Translations under genes and position numbers: made by a program | The notes under the pieces: model-generated | Told to the model about the DNA's origin: nothing | Database searches by the model: none | The model's input: the letters and a program-made list of their open reading frames with translations, nothing else | Assembly: GCA_030592025.1 (NCBI GenBank) | Contig: JAUUZX010000098.1 | Location: 1 to 6,302 of the forward strand | Reading direction: 5' to 3' | DNA from: a bacterium | GTDB taxonomy: Bacteria; Krumholzibacteriota; Krumholzibacteria; LZORAL124-64-63 | DNA length: 6,302 bases | Shown: in pieces, positions 6,083 through 6,302 of the stretch | Layout of the letters: every line of letters starts with the position of its first letter | How positions within the stretch are numbered: position 1 is the first letter of the stretch

Positions 6083-6302
6083 CGGCGGCTGTCGCGCCCG
6101 ACGGCGGCCGAGGCCTGCCACCATTTCGCGGGGAATTGTTCCCCGAATTTCTGCGCCAGCCAACTGACCGCTACCACCAGGCAGACGTCGAAGAACACCT
6201 GGAAAAGGAACAAGTGCTTGATGGTGTCGGTCAGGCCCTCGGTCACGACGACCGTCAGGAACGCCAGGATCGTCATGGCGATCATGGCGCCGAAGAAGAC
6301 GA
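6073..6302 (-). CDS. Membrane protein C-terminus, convergent with the operon (partial)
   Basis: The frame runs from the right edge to a TGA at 6073-6075. Seventy-five residues are visible, and it stays open to the edge, so the true start is probably outside; an internal ATG at 6285 would give 70 residues. Two hydrophobic segments stand out: GAMIAMTILAFLTVVV, and FLFQVFFDVCLVVAVSWLA about 12 residues later. A basic, soluble tail follows, ending GRDSRRQN. The third-base G/C preference and the clear two-helix pattern argue that it is real despite its shortness. It overlaps the + strand gene tail to tail by 10 bp. I do not recognise the family; it may be an unrelated neighbouring gene. Confidence 0.6.
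   Translation of the reverse strand, partial: VFFGAMIAMTILAFLTVVVTEGLTDTIKHLFLFQVFFDVCLVVAVSWLAQKFGEQFPAKWWQASAAVGRDSRRQN
6129..6145 (+). terminator. Weak candidate hairpin terminator downstream of the operon
   Basis: CGGGGAA and TTCCCCG form a perfect 7-bp stem with a 3-nt loop (TTG), beginning 47 bp after the operon's stop codon. On the + strand AATTT follows, which is a poor U-tract. It lies inside the coding sequence of the - strand gene, so it may be chance. Confidence 0.3.

Noticed and set aside
3743..6163. Very long - strand open frame (806 codons) antisense to the solenoid and membrane/barrel genes
   Set aside because: Its predicted product is rich in His, Gln, Arg and Asp with no recognisable motifs, as expected from the complement of G/C-ended codons. 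The + strand frames here show membrane helices, repeats and a barrel signal.

Overview
The window is compact, GC-rich DNA with strong G/C bias at third codon positions. It encodes a protein with the hallmarks of an outer-membrane beta-barrel, so the source is a Gram-negative-type (diderm) bacterium. The sequence alone does not allow a closer assignment, and the style would fit an environmental or metagenome-derived genome.

Five genes on the + strand are packed like one operon. (1) The first is a 5'-truncated UDP-GlcNAc 2-epimerase (wecB/mnaA type, up to 988). (2) A membrane-anchored protein with a concanavalin-A-like beta-sandwich follows (1029-1715). (3) Next is a processive-type family 2 glycosyltransferase with membrane segments (1756-3240). 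(4) A membrane-anchored protein with two blocks of 18-residue beta-solenoid repeats, bactofilin-like, comes fourth (3231-4403). (5) The last is a 560-codon frame that joins a polytopic inner-membrane domain to an internal signal peptide and a YaiO-like outer-membrane beta-barrel (4400-6082). Gaps are 40 bp, 40 bp, a 10-bp overlap and a 4-bp ATGA overlap, and each start has a good Shine-Dalgarno sequence. A convergent - strand gene for a small or partial membrane protein runs off the right edge and overlaps the operon's last gene tail to tail by 10 bp. No intergenic stretch exceeds 300 bases. No RNA genes, mobile elements or CRISPR repeats were seen.

Read together, the genes look like a synthase-dependent extracellular polysaccharide system. 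The epimerase would supply UDP-ManNAc. The GT2 synthase would polymerise and extrude the chain. The solenoid protein could scaffold the machine in the inner membrane, and the ConA-like protein could bind the polymer in the periplasm. The fused protein would supply an inner-membrane partner plus an outer-membrane pore or modifying barrel. The substrate and the assembly are inference, while the family features are visible in the sequence. The most unusual item is the single uninterrupted frame that encodes both an inner-membrane and an outer-membrane module.
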